A DNA stretch of 64,000 bases from the NCBI GenBank assembly GCA_003279945.1, contig QCGK01000002.1, positions 80,640 to 144,639 of the forward strand, given 5' to 3'. This stretch comes from Prochlorococcus sp. AG-388-A01 (GTDB lineage Bacteria; Cyanobacteriota; Cyanobacteriia; PCC-6307; Cyanobiaceae). The position numbers and the translations under genes were made by a program. The notes beneath the pieces are model-generated. The model was not told the DNA's origin. It saw only the letters and a program-made list of their open reading frames with translations, and did no database searches. This document shows positions 16,251-24,819 of this stretch, piece by piece. Numbering within the stretch: position 1 is the first letter of the stretch; every line of letters begins with the position of its first letter.

Positions 16251-16490
16251 ATGAGAAAAAAGGGTTCTATTGCGATGTTCATAGCCGCTACTAGTGCTTT
16301 AACTATTTCTTCAATTGATTCAAATTCTGCTAAGTCAGGACAAAATGACTTGGGAGGTTTAAAAGAATGGAACACAGATATGGCTATTGATGCAGAATTT
16401 AAATTAGATGCAGCAGCACAAGAAATTGCTGATGAAGCAGCAAAGTCAAGTGCCTGCATACCAATTGGCGAAGGGGAGAACTGCTGGTAA
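16251..16490 (+). CDS. Small secreted hypothetical protein (79 aa)
   Basis: I do not recognise this protein. It starts with a signal peptide-like segment (MRKKGSIAMFIAATSALTIS), followed by an acidic, Ala-rich helix (DMAIDAEFKLDAAAQEIADE) and a C-terminal CIPIGEGENCW with two Cys that could form a disulfide. It is followed by a strong terminator shared with the convergent porin gene. Context among iron-linked genes suggests an envelope role, without proof. Confidence 0.65.
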   Translation: MRKKGSIAMFIAATSALTISSIDSNSAKSGQNDLGGLKEWNTDMAIDAEFKLDAAAQEIADEAAKSSACIPIGEGENCW

Positions 16491-16516
16491 ACATATTAAA
16501 TTTAAAAAATAGACAT

Positions 16517-16546
16517 AAAAAAAGCGCTCCATTGGAGCGCTTTTTA
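16517..16546. terminator. Bidirectional terminator between the small secreted protein and the porin
   Basis: Stem agcgctcc/ggagcgct (16523-16530 and 16534-16541) with an ATT loop, flanked by a run of seven A on the left and five T on the right. It can end transcripts from both convergent genes. Confidence 0.9.
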
Positions 16547-16559
16547 TTAACTAGTCTTT

Positions 16560-17867
16560 TTAGAACTTGAATGTTGTTTCAATAATAGCACCAGTCATAT
16601 CTTCATTAGCAGTGCCTTTTCTGTCTGAACCGCCAAAAATAGCTGGAGTTACAGTCATAGAATCATTCACTTTAAATGAATAGTATGCTTCCCATGCAAA
16701 TGGATCAACAGTCTCGTCTGAACGAGTTTGTGGCTGACCAAAAGCAATACCTATCTTGTCTTCGGCTTGGAACATATCAGTCCAATTTAGACCTACAAAC
16801 CAAGCATCTGTTTCATCTTCATTAGCAGCTAAAGTTGCGTCGTTATCTATTGTTGATACGTCATAACCTACTGATATAGAGGGAGTTGCAGTACCTGAAT
16901 CTTCTGGTCTCCACCAACCTCTTAAGCCATAGTTAGTGCTGTTTGCATCGTTCGCTCTAAGCGCACCTTTTGTAGTTGAATAATAACCATCATCCCAACC
17001 GTTATACTTCATATTCATCATTAATGATATTGAGTAATTATCAGTCGTATAACCAATTTGGTTTGCCCAACTTGTTTCTGATTCTTCAGTTAGGATACCC
17101 TTAGTACTATTACCTTCTGTAACAAAGTTGGTACTTACTGCAAAACCATTGTCAGCTTTGTAAGCCCAGCCAGCACCTGTTTTTGTACTTGCACCGTAAG
17201 CAGCACCATTTCCACCAAGTACAAACTGTTTAGTAACAGCCTTGTAAATGGAAGGAGTAGTTGCATGCATATAGTAGTTTTCAATTTTTGGACCAACCCA
17301 AACTGTGTTGTTCTCACCAACAGGGAATGTGTACCAAATCTTGTCAACATGCATTCCATCTTCATACTTATCAGAGTTTGAAACTAGATAAGCACCGTAG
17401 GTAGTAATCCCAAATGGGTTTTTACCATCTTCACCATTACCTGTTCTCAATCTGACGTATAAATTATCATCACCGGTAAAACTTGTATTTAAGTCCATGG
17501 TGTATTGATATTGTGCTTGGAGACTTTCGTTTGATGTGTCATCGGTAGCAGCTGAATCTTTCTCTGGATGATCAATAGCCCCAAGAACAAAAACTGCTTT
17601 ACCTGAAAGAGCTGTCGTATCTGAAAAAGAGCCAGCCTCAAGATTATTATGATTAGCTTCAAGACCATCTACACGGCCTTTTAAAGAAGCAAGTTCTTCA
17701 CTAACTTCGTTAATGAATGTTTTACTATCTAATTTTGAAGATTTTTTTGTGCCACGAACGTAGCTATTAATTTCTTCTAAATTGACAACGTCGGATGCTT
17801 GAGCAGCAACTGGAGCTAATAAACTCAAAGATGCTCCTGCAACCAACATTTGTTGGAAGAGTTTCAT
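16560..17867 (-). CDS. Outer-membrane porin (cyanobacterial Som/iron-uptake porin type)
   Basis: A 435-residue outer-membrane porin. It has a signal peptide ending VAAQA, a reduced SLH-like/helical linker (VNLEEINSYVRGTKKSSKLD, then the coiled-coil SEELASLKGRVDGLEANHN), and a long beta-barrel region ending in the aromatic terminal strand GAIIETTFKF, the usual assembly signal. Cyanobacterial porins of this type pass ions, including iron species. GAGG lies upstream of the ATG. An inverted repeat lies 20 nt upstream of the start. The first-listed substrates remain unknown. Confidence 0.9.
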   Translation of the reverse strand: MKLFQQMLVAGASLSLLAPVAAQASDVVNLEEINSYVRGTKKSSKLDSKTFINEVSEELASLKGRVDGLEANHNNLEAGSFSDTTALSGKAVFVLGAIDHPEKDSAATDDTSNESLQAQYQYTMDLNTSFTGDDNLYVRLRTGNGEDGKNPFGITTYGAYLVSNSDKYEDGMHVDKIWYTFPVGENNTVWVGPKIENYYMHATTPSIYKAVTKQFVLGGNGAAYGASTKTGAGWAYKADNGFAVSTNFVTEGNSTKGILTEESETSWANQIGYTTDNYSISLMMNMKYNGWDDGYYSTTKGALRANDANSTNYGLRGWWRPEDSGTATPSISVGYDVSTIDNDATLAANEDETDAWFVGLNWTDMFQAEDKIGIAFGQPQTRSDETVDPFAWEAYYSFKVNDSMTVTPAIFGGSDRKGTANEDMTGAIIETTFKF

Positions 17868-17886
17868 TTTACCTCACACTAAAATT

Positions 17887-17904
17887 ACCCAATATAATAT
17901 GGGT
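17887..17904. promoter_or_regulatory. Inverted repeat upstream of the porin start
   Basis: acccaatataatatgggt has arms ACCCA and TGGGT around ATATAATA. It is 20 nt upstream of the porin ATG, so it could be an operator overlapping the promoter, or a short hairpin in the leader RNA. The AT centre also looks like a -10 element. Confidence 0.4.
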
Positions 17905-17976
17905 ATCTATACTGTATCGTCAGTAACAAAAAACGAAAGAAAGATAAGTTTCATGATTAGGTAACATTTTATACCT

Positions 17977-18849
17977 CTATTTTTTTTTAATTAATGGATG
18001 CCCAAGAGATTCTCTTTCTTCCATCCAAGAGGATGCGACTTCTCTTGCTAATTTTCGTATCTTTTCAATATATTGTGCACGATCTGTAACTGAAATCACT
18101 CCTCTTGCATCAAGCAGATTAAAGGTATGACTGCATTTAAGGACAAAATCAAGAGCTGGGTAAGTTAATTTCTTTGCAATTAAAGAATTTGCCTCGTCTT
18201 GGTAAATTTCAAATAATTTCCTAAGATTTTCGGGCCTAGATTCAGTAAAATTAAATGAACATTGACTTTTTTCAAATTGAAGCCAAATATCACTGTATTT
18301 AAGACTTTTGTTCCAATTCAGATCCCAAATACTCTCCTTATCCTGTAAAAACATTGCTATCCTTTCTAGGCCATATGTAATTTCAATTGGGATTGGATTA
18401 CAATCTATCCCACCGCACTGTTGGAAATAAGTAAATTGAGTAACTTCCATGCCATCCAACCAAACTTCCCAACCTACTCCCCAGGCCCCAAGTGTTGGTG
18501 ACTCCCAATTATCTTCTACAAATCTAATATCATGATTTTTCGGATTTATTCCTAAAGACTCCAAAGATATTAAATATTTTTCCTGAATATTATCTGGTGA
18601 AGGTTTAATTATTACCTGATATTGAAAATAATGTTGGGCCCTATTGGGATTATCGCCAAACCTTCCATCTGTAGGTCTTCTACATGGCTCTGAATATGAA
18701 ACACTCCATGGTTCAGGTCCTATAGCCCTCAAAAAAGTATGAGGATTCATAGTTCCTGCGCCTTTTTCTGTATCATAAGGTTGCATTATCAAGCAGCCTT
18801 CTTCAGACCAAAATTTATTTAAGTTTTGAATTATATCCTGAAAAAACAT
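17977..18849 (-). CDS. glyQ: Glycine-tRNA ligase alpha subunit
   Basis: GlyQ is the catalytic subunit of the heterotetrameric bacterial glycyl-tRNA synthetase. The 290-residue protein is full length and strongly conserved: [70 protein letters not shown], and [13 protein letters not shown]. The beta subunit glyS is not in the window, as often in cyanobacteria, where the two genes are separate. Confidence 0.98.
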   Translation of the reverse strand: MFFQDIIQNLNKFWSEEGCLIMQPYDTEKGAGTMNPHTFLRAIGPEPWSVSYSEPCRRPTDGRFGDNPNRAQHYFQYQVIIKPSPDNIQEKYLISLESLGINPKNHDIRFVEDNWESPTLGAWGVGWEVWLDGMEVTQFTYFQQCGGIDCNPIPIEITYGLERIAMFLQDKESIWDLNWNKSLKYSDIWLQFEKSQCSFNFTESRPENLRKLFEIYQDEANSLIAKKLTYPALDFVLKCSHTFNLLDARGVISVTDRAQYIEKIRKLAREVASSWMEERESLGHPLIKKK

Positions 18850-18953
18850 CTATTCAAAAAAGTTAAGAAATTTGGAGCAATTCCATATGTCAATATAACA
18901 AAGCTATCAAAAAAAAAATAATAAAAACCGTTTATTTAAGAAATTTTTTTTTG

Positions 18954-19040
18954 TCAACAAAAAGAAGGTAATATAATTCCAATTAGAATTACCAAATTTA
19001 TTATCTGAAAAAGTTTGCCAGCCCAATAAATACTCTGCAA
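18954..19040 (-). CDS. Possible micro membrane peptide (28 aa)
   Basis: In the 223-nt gap upstream of glyQ the minus strand from TTG 19040 reads 28 codons with one hydrophobic stretch (LFQIINLVILIGIILPSF). AT-rich DNA often produces such frames by chance and the start is TTG without a clear Shine-Dalgarno, so this is a weak candidate only. Confidence 0.15.
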   Translation of the reverse strand: MQSIYWAGKLFQIINLVILIGIILPSFC

Positions 19041-19072
19041 TAAATATTATTGATTAAAACATAAATCACTTA

Positions 19073-19465
19073 TTAATTGATAAAAAAATCTAGGGGCAAT
19101 GGTCCAAAGGTATTAGATTCTTTAGACTCATGGTCGTCATACTGACAAGTTAATAAAATCCCTTCTCCAAGACCATTTTCAGATCTAATAAAAACATTTC
19201 CAGTTTTTTGATTACCTTTTAGATAAACACATCCATTGGCATTGAGAGAATCTAAATCACTAAATTGAATTGAAGAATATTTTTTGCAAATTGATTTTAA
19301 GGCTTCTTTTGCTTCAAAATCAGAAGTTGCCATGATTCCTATCGTAATCCAATCGGCTTTTATAATGTTTGTTTCAAGTTCATATTGTAGTTTTTTTATT
19401 TGTCTTCTACTTAATTTAGGCGATGATCTAAGACAATTTAAGTCAACTAAATTATTTATTTTCAT
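19073..19465 (-). CDS. DUF1824-family conserved cyanobacterial protein
   Basis: A 130-residue soluble protein resembling DUF1824, a family confined to cyanobacteria. Recognisable parts are ELETNIIKADWITIGIMATSD, EAKEALKSICKKYS, and the end QYDDHESKESNTFGPLPLDFF. No catalytic motif is evident and the family function is unknown. It follows a tautomerase-like gene on the same strand with a 29-nt gap, and the two may be co-transcribed. Confidence 0.75.
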   Translation of the reverse strand: MKINNLVDLNCLRSSPKLSRRQIKKLQYELETNIIKADWITIGIMATSDFEAKEALKSICKKYSSIQFSDLDSLNANGCVYLKGNQKTGNVFIRSENGLGEGILLTCQYDDHESKESNTFGPLPLDFFIN

Positions 19466-19494
19466 TTAATAAATCTATAAATAACTTTAATTCG

Positions 19495-19827
19495 TTATCC
19501 AAATGTTCTTCCATTCCAGGCCCACATTGAAGCTGAGACATCTTCGAAAGAAATATAAATCTTATCTATTGGAATTCCCAATTTATCACTTACAAAATCG
19601 GAAATTTGATTTGCCATATCTGAAGGAATCAGAGAACCTATTGACTTAATTTCTAAAAAGCAACAGGGGCCTTCATCATCAAAATACATTTCACAATTAT
19701 CATCTAATTTTGCCATAACAAATCTTTTCGATTTGTTAGTTAAAGAAGAAATTAATGTCGAAATTTCTTCAAGTAATTTTTTTTTATCTTCTATTTTTGA
19801 TGAAGTCGAAATATTAATATAAGGCAT
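19495..19827 (-). CDS. MIF/phenylpyruvate tautomerase-family protein
   Basis: A 110-residue member of the tautomerase superfamily, related to macrophage migration inhibitory factor. I chose ATG 19827, which puts Pro directly after Met (MPYINISTS); this N-terminal Pro is the catalytic base in the family. A TTG three codons upstream would bury it. The distal motif DKIYISFEDVSASMWAWNGRTFG matches the MIF C-terminal part. The start is 1 nt after the stop of the 56-codon gene upstream (TAAAATG), so the two are translationally linked. Confidence 0.85.
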   Translation of the reverse strand: MPYINISTSSKIEDKKKLLEEISTLISSLTNKSKRFVMAKLDDNCEMYFDDEGPCCFLEIKSIGSLIPSDMANQISDFVSDKLGIPIDKIYISFEDVSASMWAWNGRTFG

Positions 19828-19828
19828 T

Positions 19829-19999
19829 TTACGCAACTAAATAATCTTTTTGAGAATCACTTTTCAGAACAACAGTTTTATTTTTTAAACTTCTCTTTGA
19901 TGAAAGATAGGCCATGTCATAAGAACTTATTCCGTTTTTATAGGGATTGAAAAGAGCTTTGCTAGATCTATCTTTTTTAATTCTTTTAAACTCGATCAT
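19829..19999 (-). CDS. Small hypothetical protein (56 aa) upstream of the tautomerase gene
   Basis: ATG 19999 to TAA 19829 encodes a basic 56-residue protein: MIEFKRIKKDRSSKALF, NPYKNGISSYDMAYLSSKRS, LKNKTVVLKSD, QKDYLVA. I do not recognise it. The stop is 1 nt before the tautomerase ATG, and this tight junction plus the lysine- and serine-rich but balanced composition supports a real gene. It is probably lineage-specific. Confidence 0.6.
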   Translation of the reverse strand: MIEFKRIKKDRSSKALFNPYKNGISSYDMAYLSSKRSLKNKTVVLKSDSQKDYLVA

Positions 20000-20148
20000 T
20001 ATTAATTAAATTATTTATTAATAATTTAACTTTATTTGAGTAGATGTCTAGTTTTTTTTAAATCTAATTTATTAAATATAAATATATTTCGAAAACACAA
20101 TTTTAATTTCTATTTATTAGATTAATTTAAAATAAAGAATCATAGGTT

Positions 20149-20787
20149 TTGGAAGTTTTAAATAATTATCAAAGAAAAAAACTTGATGAGAGTAATGATG
20201 AAGAATTTTATACTGATCCAAAATTTGTCTATCATCTAGATGCAAATTTCAGACGATATCTATCAGATCTTTATGAAATTGAAATTAATAATTATTCAAT
20301 TGTTCTTGATTTAATGTCCAGTTGGGATAGTTATTTACCCAAAGAGAAAAAGTATAAAAAAGTTATTGGGCATGGATTAAATAAGCAAGAACTTAAAAGA
20401 AATAAGATTTTTGATTCTTATTGGATACAAAATTTCAATTTAGATCAAAAAATCCCCCTAGATAATGAAAGTGTTGATTATTGTTTAATGGTGGCAGCTT
20501 GGCAATATTTACAATATCCAGAAAATTTAACTAGAGAAATCGTAAGAATTTTGAATGATCAGGGGAAATTTATAATAGCTTTTTCAAATAGGGCGTTTTG
20601 GCATAAGTCTCCTAATATATGGACTACCTCTACTGAGGAAGAGAGAGTCAAATATGTAAGAAAAGTATTAATCACAAACGGATTCAATGAACCAAAAATT
20701 ATAAAAAAATTCACTCAACCCGCTCTTAATATCTTTAGTTTTTTAAATAAAGATCCATTTTATTGCTTAATTGCGACTAAGGAGTAA
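20149..20787 (+). CDS. SAM-dependent methyltransferase-like protein
   Basis: A 212-residue class I methyltransferase-like protein starting with TTG at 20149. The motif I region is VLDLMSSWDSYLP, with Asp-Leu but without the usual GxGxG, then VIGHGLNKQELKRN, IPLDNESVDYCLMVAAWQYL (motif II/post-II), and EIVRILNDQGKFIIAFSNR (motif III). This arrangement matches a cyanobacterial group of unknown substrate often annotated Methyltransf_11. The altered motif I means that SAM binding is probable but not certain. Confidence 0.75.
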   Translation: MEVLNNYQRKKLDESNDEEFYTDPKFVYHLDANFRRYLSDLYEIEINNYSIVLDLMSSWDSYLPKEKKYKKVIGHGLNKQELKRNKIFDSYWIQNFNLDQKIPLDNESVDYCLMVAAWQYLQYPENLTREIVRILNDQGKFIIAFSNRAFWHKSPNIWTTSTEEERVKYVRKVLITNGFNEPKIIKKFTQPALNIFSFLNKDPFYCLIATKE

Positions 20788-20883
20788 TTAATAGCTTTAA
20801 TTCATTTCAAACAAACCTATTAACAAAGATCTATAGCCATACTTTTGATTTTTTACTACTATTGGATAGTTAAAATAAATAAT

Positions 20884-21129
20884 ATGGGCTCTAAAAGAGA
20901 AAAATATCCTGAAAAATGCCCTTGGGATTTAGGACCTAATCAGAATTTAGCAAAAGAAGAAAACTGGACTTTAAGATTAGGAGAGGCAAACGTATGTTTT
21001 AGCATAAATAAACTAGACAATAATTATTTTCATGTAATTAGTAATGAAAATGAAGAACAAATTTTAGCCTTTAGAGCGAGGCTCCTTTATCAAAAACTTC
21101 TTGATAAAGGTTTTAGATTGGTTGAATAA
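20884..21129 (+). CDS. Conserved hypothetical protein (81 aa)
   Basis: I do not recognise a named family. The start at ATG 20884 (MGSKREKYPEKCPWDLGPNQ) is preferred over an ATG at 20845, which would add a hydrophobic, AT-run-derived extension. The protein is soluble, with CPWDLGPNQNLAKEENW and a C-terminal helix ILAFRARLLYQKLLDKGFRLV. It converges with the DUF3386-like gene, with 5 nt between the stops. Confidence 0.65.
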   Translation: MGSKREKYPEKCPWDLGPNQNLAKEENWTLRLGEANVCFSINKLDNNYFHVISNENEEQILAFRARLLYQKLLDKGFRLVE

Positions 21130-21134
21130 AAAAC

Positions 21135-21788
21135 TTATTTCAATAAACTTAAATCTTCGAAAACAAACTTTTGTGTTTCTTCTTCTTGATTTTGATTTAA
21201 GTAAGTTATTGTTCTCGACTTTAAGATCCAATAATCTTCTTCACCTATATTTTTGAATTCATCCTCATATTCTAATTTTTGTGATTTTGCCTTAAGTGTA
21301 TCTGGATCAATCGATTGACTACTATATTTTTTGCTAAGATAACCTTCTCCTGTCTGTAAGAATTCTTCAACAAAAATTTCAATTATTGTTCCATGAATTT
21401 TTCTATAGACCATATTAATAAAGTCATTTTTAACTCTATATTTATCACCTTCATTCTTACCTGAAACACTCATTTCAATCCCGCTTTCAGAATTTTTGAG
21501 TAAATTAAAATTATTTTCTGAATGAACAGAATTAAATTCTCTCTTTACCCTATGAATACATACTTCAAATAACTGAGAGGCAATACTTTTAACAATTTTC
21601 TCTTCTTCTATTTTTTGAATATTTGGTTTGAAATCTTTACCTAATTGGAATTCACCTTCATGAATATTTTTATTAACAAAAAAAATACATTTACCTTTGT
21701 AACCACTAAATTCATTCCTCCATGTATATCTATTTTCATAAGCTTTTCGAAAAATCTCCTTACAATTAATTTCTTTAAGAATACCCAT
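21135..21788 (-). CDS. DUF3386-like conserved protein
   Basis: A soluble protein of about 217 residues that resembles DUF3386 of cyanobacteria and plants: FRKAYENRYTWRNEFSGYKG near the N-terminus, NMVYRKIHGTIIEIFVEEFL in the middle and YWILKSRTITYLNQNQ near the end. The function of the family is unknown. ATG 21788 is chosen; a GTG at 21803 in frame would add five residues. It lies downstream of pcb, separated by a terminator. Confidence 0.7.
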   Translation of the reverse strand: MGILKEINCKEIFRKAYENRYTWRNEFSGYKGKCIFFVNKNIHEGEFQLGKDFKPNIQKIEEEKIVKSIASQLFEVCIHRVKREFNSVHSENNFNLLKNSESGIEMSVSGKNEGDKYRVKNDFINMVYRKIHGTIIEIFVEEFLQTGEGYLSKKYSSQSIDPDTLKAKSQKLEYEDEFKNIGEEDYWILKSRTITYLNQNQEEETQKFVFEDLSLLK

Positions 21789-21825
21789 TAATTTACAAAT
21801 CACTAAATTTATTATGTAATCCTAC

Positions 21826-21859
21826 AAAAAAACCTCCCTAAAAGAGGAGAGGTTTTTTT
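21826..21859 (-). terminator. Terminator after pcb
   Basis: Stem aacctc (21831-21836) with gaggtt (21849-21854), extended by cct/agg with one bulge, flanked by seven A on the left (T run on the minus strand) and seven T on the right. It lies 8 nt after the pcb stop and separates pcb from the DUF3386-like gene. Confidence 0.85.
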
Positions 21860-21866
21860 AATTGAA

Positions 21867-22925
21867 CTAGTTTTGAGTAATTTTTGTATTTTCAATATTG
21901 TCAAATGCTTGACCAATTTTCTTAAAGTCAAATCCCATTGCCCTTAACGCATGCCAAAGATGACCTTGTAAGAAAAAGAATCCCAAATAGAAATGAGTAT
22001 TAGCAAGCCAAGCTCTTGAGCTGTATGCTCCCGAACCTAAATCAACCGTATCAGTAAAATAAGGTGCGAATTCAAATTGAAGCTTTAAAGGCTCTCCATA
22101 TAGATCAACTGGATATATTGTTGTATTTGAAGCACACCAAAAAGCAGCAACAAAAGCCATATAAGAAACACCAACTACTGAGTAAGACAAAATAGCCTCA
22201 GCTCCAAGTAATCCTTTTCCTTTAAATTCTGTGTATTCTCCAAATTGTTTAGTACAAATATGAAAAACCCCTCCAATTATTTCAAGGAAAGCTAAAAAAG
22301 CATGACCTCCCATAACATCTTCAAGACTATCAATTTTTAAAAAATCAAATTGATGATTCCAGATAGCAGCGATATCTAAATTGTAAACAACTTGTCTTGT
22401 AGATCCTATCGCTGGGTCGTAAATTCCATGAATGCGAGCCCATTCTACGAACATTATTGCTCCAAGCCCAAGAAAGATCAGATGATGACCAAGAATAAAA
22501 GTTAATTTATCTGGATCATCCCATTCAAAATCAAATTTTTGTGGCTTACTATTCTCTGGATAGTCTCCAAGATCGCCTGCAAATTTATTGGAGTGTAATA
22601 ATCCTCCAGCGCCTAATACGGCAGAGAAAATTAGATGTAATGTGCAAATTACGACAATTCCATACGGTTCCGTAATAACACCATTTTCAACGCCACCAAT
22701 TCCTATTCCAGCCAGATGGGGCAAAACAATCGCTTTCTGCGCACCCATAGGGATACTGGCATCATATCGAGCCAATTCGAATAATCCAAAAGCTCCTGCC
22801 CAGAACATCATTAATCCTGCATGGGCAGCATGAGCTGCTATGAATTTACCTGAACGGCCAACGACACCAGAATTCCCTGCATACCAGTCATAGGTGACAT
22901 CAGATTTTCCGTAAGTTTGTAACAC
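21867..22925 (-). CDS. pcbA: Chlorophyll a/b-binding light-harvesting protein Pcb
   Basis: Pcb is the main divinyl-chlorophyll a/b antenna of Prochlorococcus, a six-helix protein related to CP43 and IsiA without the large lumenal loop. The 352-residue product has DVTYDWYAGNSGVVGRSGKF, AAHAAHAGLMMFWAGAFGLFE, LGHHLIFLGLGAIMFVEW, MGGHAFLAFLEIIGGVFHIC, and the final helix with HFYLGFFFLQGHLWHALRAMG; the repeated His residues are chlorophyll ligands. Only one copy is seen, which fits a high-light strain. Flavodoxin is the next gene upstream on the same strand. Confidence 0.97.
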   Translation of the reverse strand: MLQTYGKSDVTYDWYAGNSGVVGRSGKFIAAHAAHAGLMMFWAGAFGLFELARYDASIPMGAQKAIVLPHLAGIGIGGVENGVITEPYGIVVICTLHLIFSAVLGAGGLLHSNKFAGDLGDYPENSKPQKFDFEWDDPDKLTFILGHHLIFLGLGAIMFVEWARIHGIYDPAIGSTRQVVYNLDIAAIWNHQFDFLKIDSLEDVMGGHAFLAFLEIIGGVFHICTKQFGEYTEFKGKGLLGAEAILSYSVVGVSYMAFVAAFWCASNTTIYPVDLYGEPLKLQFEFAPYFTDTVDLGSGAYSSRAWLANTHFYLGFFFLQGHLWHALRAMGFDFKKIGQAFDNIENTKITQN

Positions 22926-23069
22926 TTGATTTAAGTAAACAGCAAGTTGAGCATATTGCTAACCAGTCTGATTTTTTACATGTTCTTTACAGATTTAATT
23001 ACTTATGTAAAAAAAATATATTGTGAAAGAACAAATGTTACAAATAGCTAAAGCAATATCTTTGAAAGC

Positions 23070-23594
23070 TTACGCCAATGAAGGGATTTCGCCTTTAAGT
23101 TGAGAAGCCCATGTTTCAAGACGTGAATCAGTTAAATCAGACTCACTATCTTCGTCTAGAGGTAATCCACAAAAGCTTTCTCCAATGACGCTTTTTGACT
23201 CATCAAATGTATAGGAAGATTTATCTACATAACCTACCATTTCGGCGCCTGCTTTTATGAAGTAGCTATGAAGTTCTTCCATGGCATCACAGTAATTTTC
23301 TGTATAGGTAGAAGAATCTCCTAAACCAAAAATTGCAACCTTTTTCCCTGATAAACTTAGTTCACCAATATCCTCTAAGATTGAATCCCATGCAGTTCCT
23401 GATCTTTCTTCGTCTGCTCCGGTGTTCCAAGTAGGTATCCCACAGATAATCCCATCAAGTCCCTCGAATTCTGAAAGATCATCAACATCAGATACATCCT
23501 TAGGTGCTTCTGCTGAAGAAACAAAGTTGTGAAGACGATCAGCTACGTCTTCAGTTTTTCCAGTTGTAGTTGCGTAATAAATTCCTACAGTCAT
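23070..23594 (-). CDS. isiB: Flavodoxin
   Basis: A long-chain flavodoxin of 174 residues that replaces ferredoxin when iron is scarce. The FMN phosphate loop YYATTTGKTEDVADRL lies at the N-terminus, and the isoalloxazine-binding segments PTWNTGADEERSGTAWD and GLGDSSTYTENYCDAMEELHSYF are conserved. The acidic composition fits an electron carrier to photosystem I partners. It is 144 nt upstream of pcb on the same strand, an order reminiscent of the isiA-isiB pair of other cyanobacteria. Confidence 0.96.
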   Translation of the reverse strand: MTVGIYYATTTGKTEDVADRLHNFVSSAEAPKDVSDVDDLSEFEGLDGIICGIPTWNTGADEERSGTAWDSILEDIGELSLSGKKVAIFGLGDSSTYTENYCDAMEELHSYFIKAGAEMVGYVDKSSYTFDESKSVIGESFCGLPLDEDSESDLTDSRLETWASQLKGEIPSLA

Positions 23595-23735
23595 AACTTC
23601 AAAATGTTTACCTTAAAATAATAAAATCTAAAAACGTTAAATTAATTTCTTTAAAAACTTTTTCATGTAAAATTTTATACTATTTAAAGTAAGAAAAAAT
23701 TTTTAAGAATTATTTATAAAAATATTTAAACCATC

Positions 23736-24470
23736 GTGACTGACAAATTTCAAAATGATATTAATAATCTTGTTGAAGAACTTAATTTTAAAGGGGCGGG
23801 GGATTTTAAATTAATTGTTTTACTTGGTTTGTTGGGAGATTTTGACAGCTTTGAATATACAATAAATTTAAAAAATTTCATCGATAATCATCAAGATATA
23901 AATTTGGATATTTTTGCCATTGCCATTGGTAACCAAAATGGGAAACAAAAATTTTGCAAATTCACTGGCTTTCGTGAAGAAAATTTAATAGTTGTTTCTG
24001 ATAATCAAATTCATAATAATCTTAAAGCCTCAGAAGGTTTAGATATAGGTTTAGGAGGTTGGATCAATATGCTTTTGATGCTATCTGGGATAAATTCTTT
24101 TAAAACAATTAAAGAAGTTATTAGAGGTTATACGGGCGACCGAAAAGCAAAGCAAATCTATTCAGAATTTGACAAAATTGACATTTTTAAATTTCTAAAA
24201 TTTTCAGGCAATTCTTTTAAACAGGTTTTCGGAGATGGTTATTTAAGACCATTTGAATTGGCAACATTTAGATTAAACAATATGAATGAAATAATACAAA
24301 ATTGGGGTGATTATATTCTTAATGCAAAATATCTTCCTCAAAGAGGAGCTTCCTTTTTATTAAATGATAAAGATCAAGTTATCTATAAATTTTTTTCTAG
24401 TGATGTTCTTGGGTATTCATCAAATATGAGAGATCCTTTAGAATTTTTATCTGATTTAATAAAAAAATAA
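23736..24470 (+). CDS. AhpC/TSA-like (peroxiredoxin-fold) protein without the active-site Cys
   Basis: A 244-residue protein starting with GTG at 23736. The fold looks like the peroxiredoxin-like group annotated AhpC/TSA in picocyanobacteria: LIVLLGLLGDFDSFEYTINLKNFID, then INLDIFAIAIGNQNGKQKFCKF. Where a catalytic Cys would be expected after the first strand the sequence reads LGDFDSFE, so peroxidase activity is doubtful; only one Cys (QKFCKF) is evident. It is divergent from flavodoxin and is followed after 13 nt by a SemiSWEET gene. Confidence 0.65.
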   Translation: MTDKFQNDINNLVEELNFKGAGDFKLIVLLGLLGDFDSFEYTINLKNFIDNHQDINLDIFAIAIGNQNGKQKFCKFTGFREENLIVVSDNQIHNNLKASEGLDIGLGGWINMLLMLSGINSFKTIKEVIRGYTGDRKAKQIYSEFDKIDIFKFLKFSGNSFKQVFGDGYLRPFELATFRLNNMNEIIQNWGDYILNAKYLPQRGASFLLNDKDQVIYKFFSSDVLGYSSNMRDPLEFLSDLIKK

Positions 24471-24483
24471 GTTTTAAAACTTT

Positions 24484-24750
24484 ATGAATGTAGACATATT
24501 TGGATATCTCGCCGCAATTTTAACAACAGCTGCATTTCTTCCTCAATTGATAAAGACTCTAAAAACAAAAAAGGCAGACGATGTTTCTTTGACAACTTTA
24601 ATAATGTTTATTATTGGAGTTCTGTTTTGGATTATTTACGGTTATAAAATTTCTTCAACACCAATATTGATTGCTAATTTAATTACCTTGATTTTAAACC
24701 TCTTGATATTAATCTCCAAATTATATTTTTCAAAAATCTTAAGTAAGTAA
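24484..24750 (+). CDS. SemiSWEET/PQ-loop family transporter
   Basis: An 88-residue membrane protein with three helices, the size of a bacterial SemiSWEET half-transporter that works as a dimer and usually moves sugars. The PQ motif is visible in TTAAFLPQLIKTLKTKKADDVSL, followed by the second and third helices (TLIMFIIGVLFWIIYGYKI and ANLITLILNLLILISK). The substrate cannot be predicted. It probably shares a transcript with the upstream AhpC/TSA-like gene. Confidence 0.9.
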   Translation: MNVDIFGYLAAILTTAAFLPQLIKTLKTKKADDVSLTTLIMFIIGVLFWIIYGYKISSTPILIANLITLILNLLILISKLYFSKILSK

Positions 24751-24819
24751 TATTTATCTTAATAGTATTAAATTATTGAGATATTAATTCAATGTTATTT
24801 ATCATAAAATAAATCGTTA

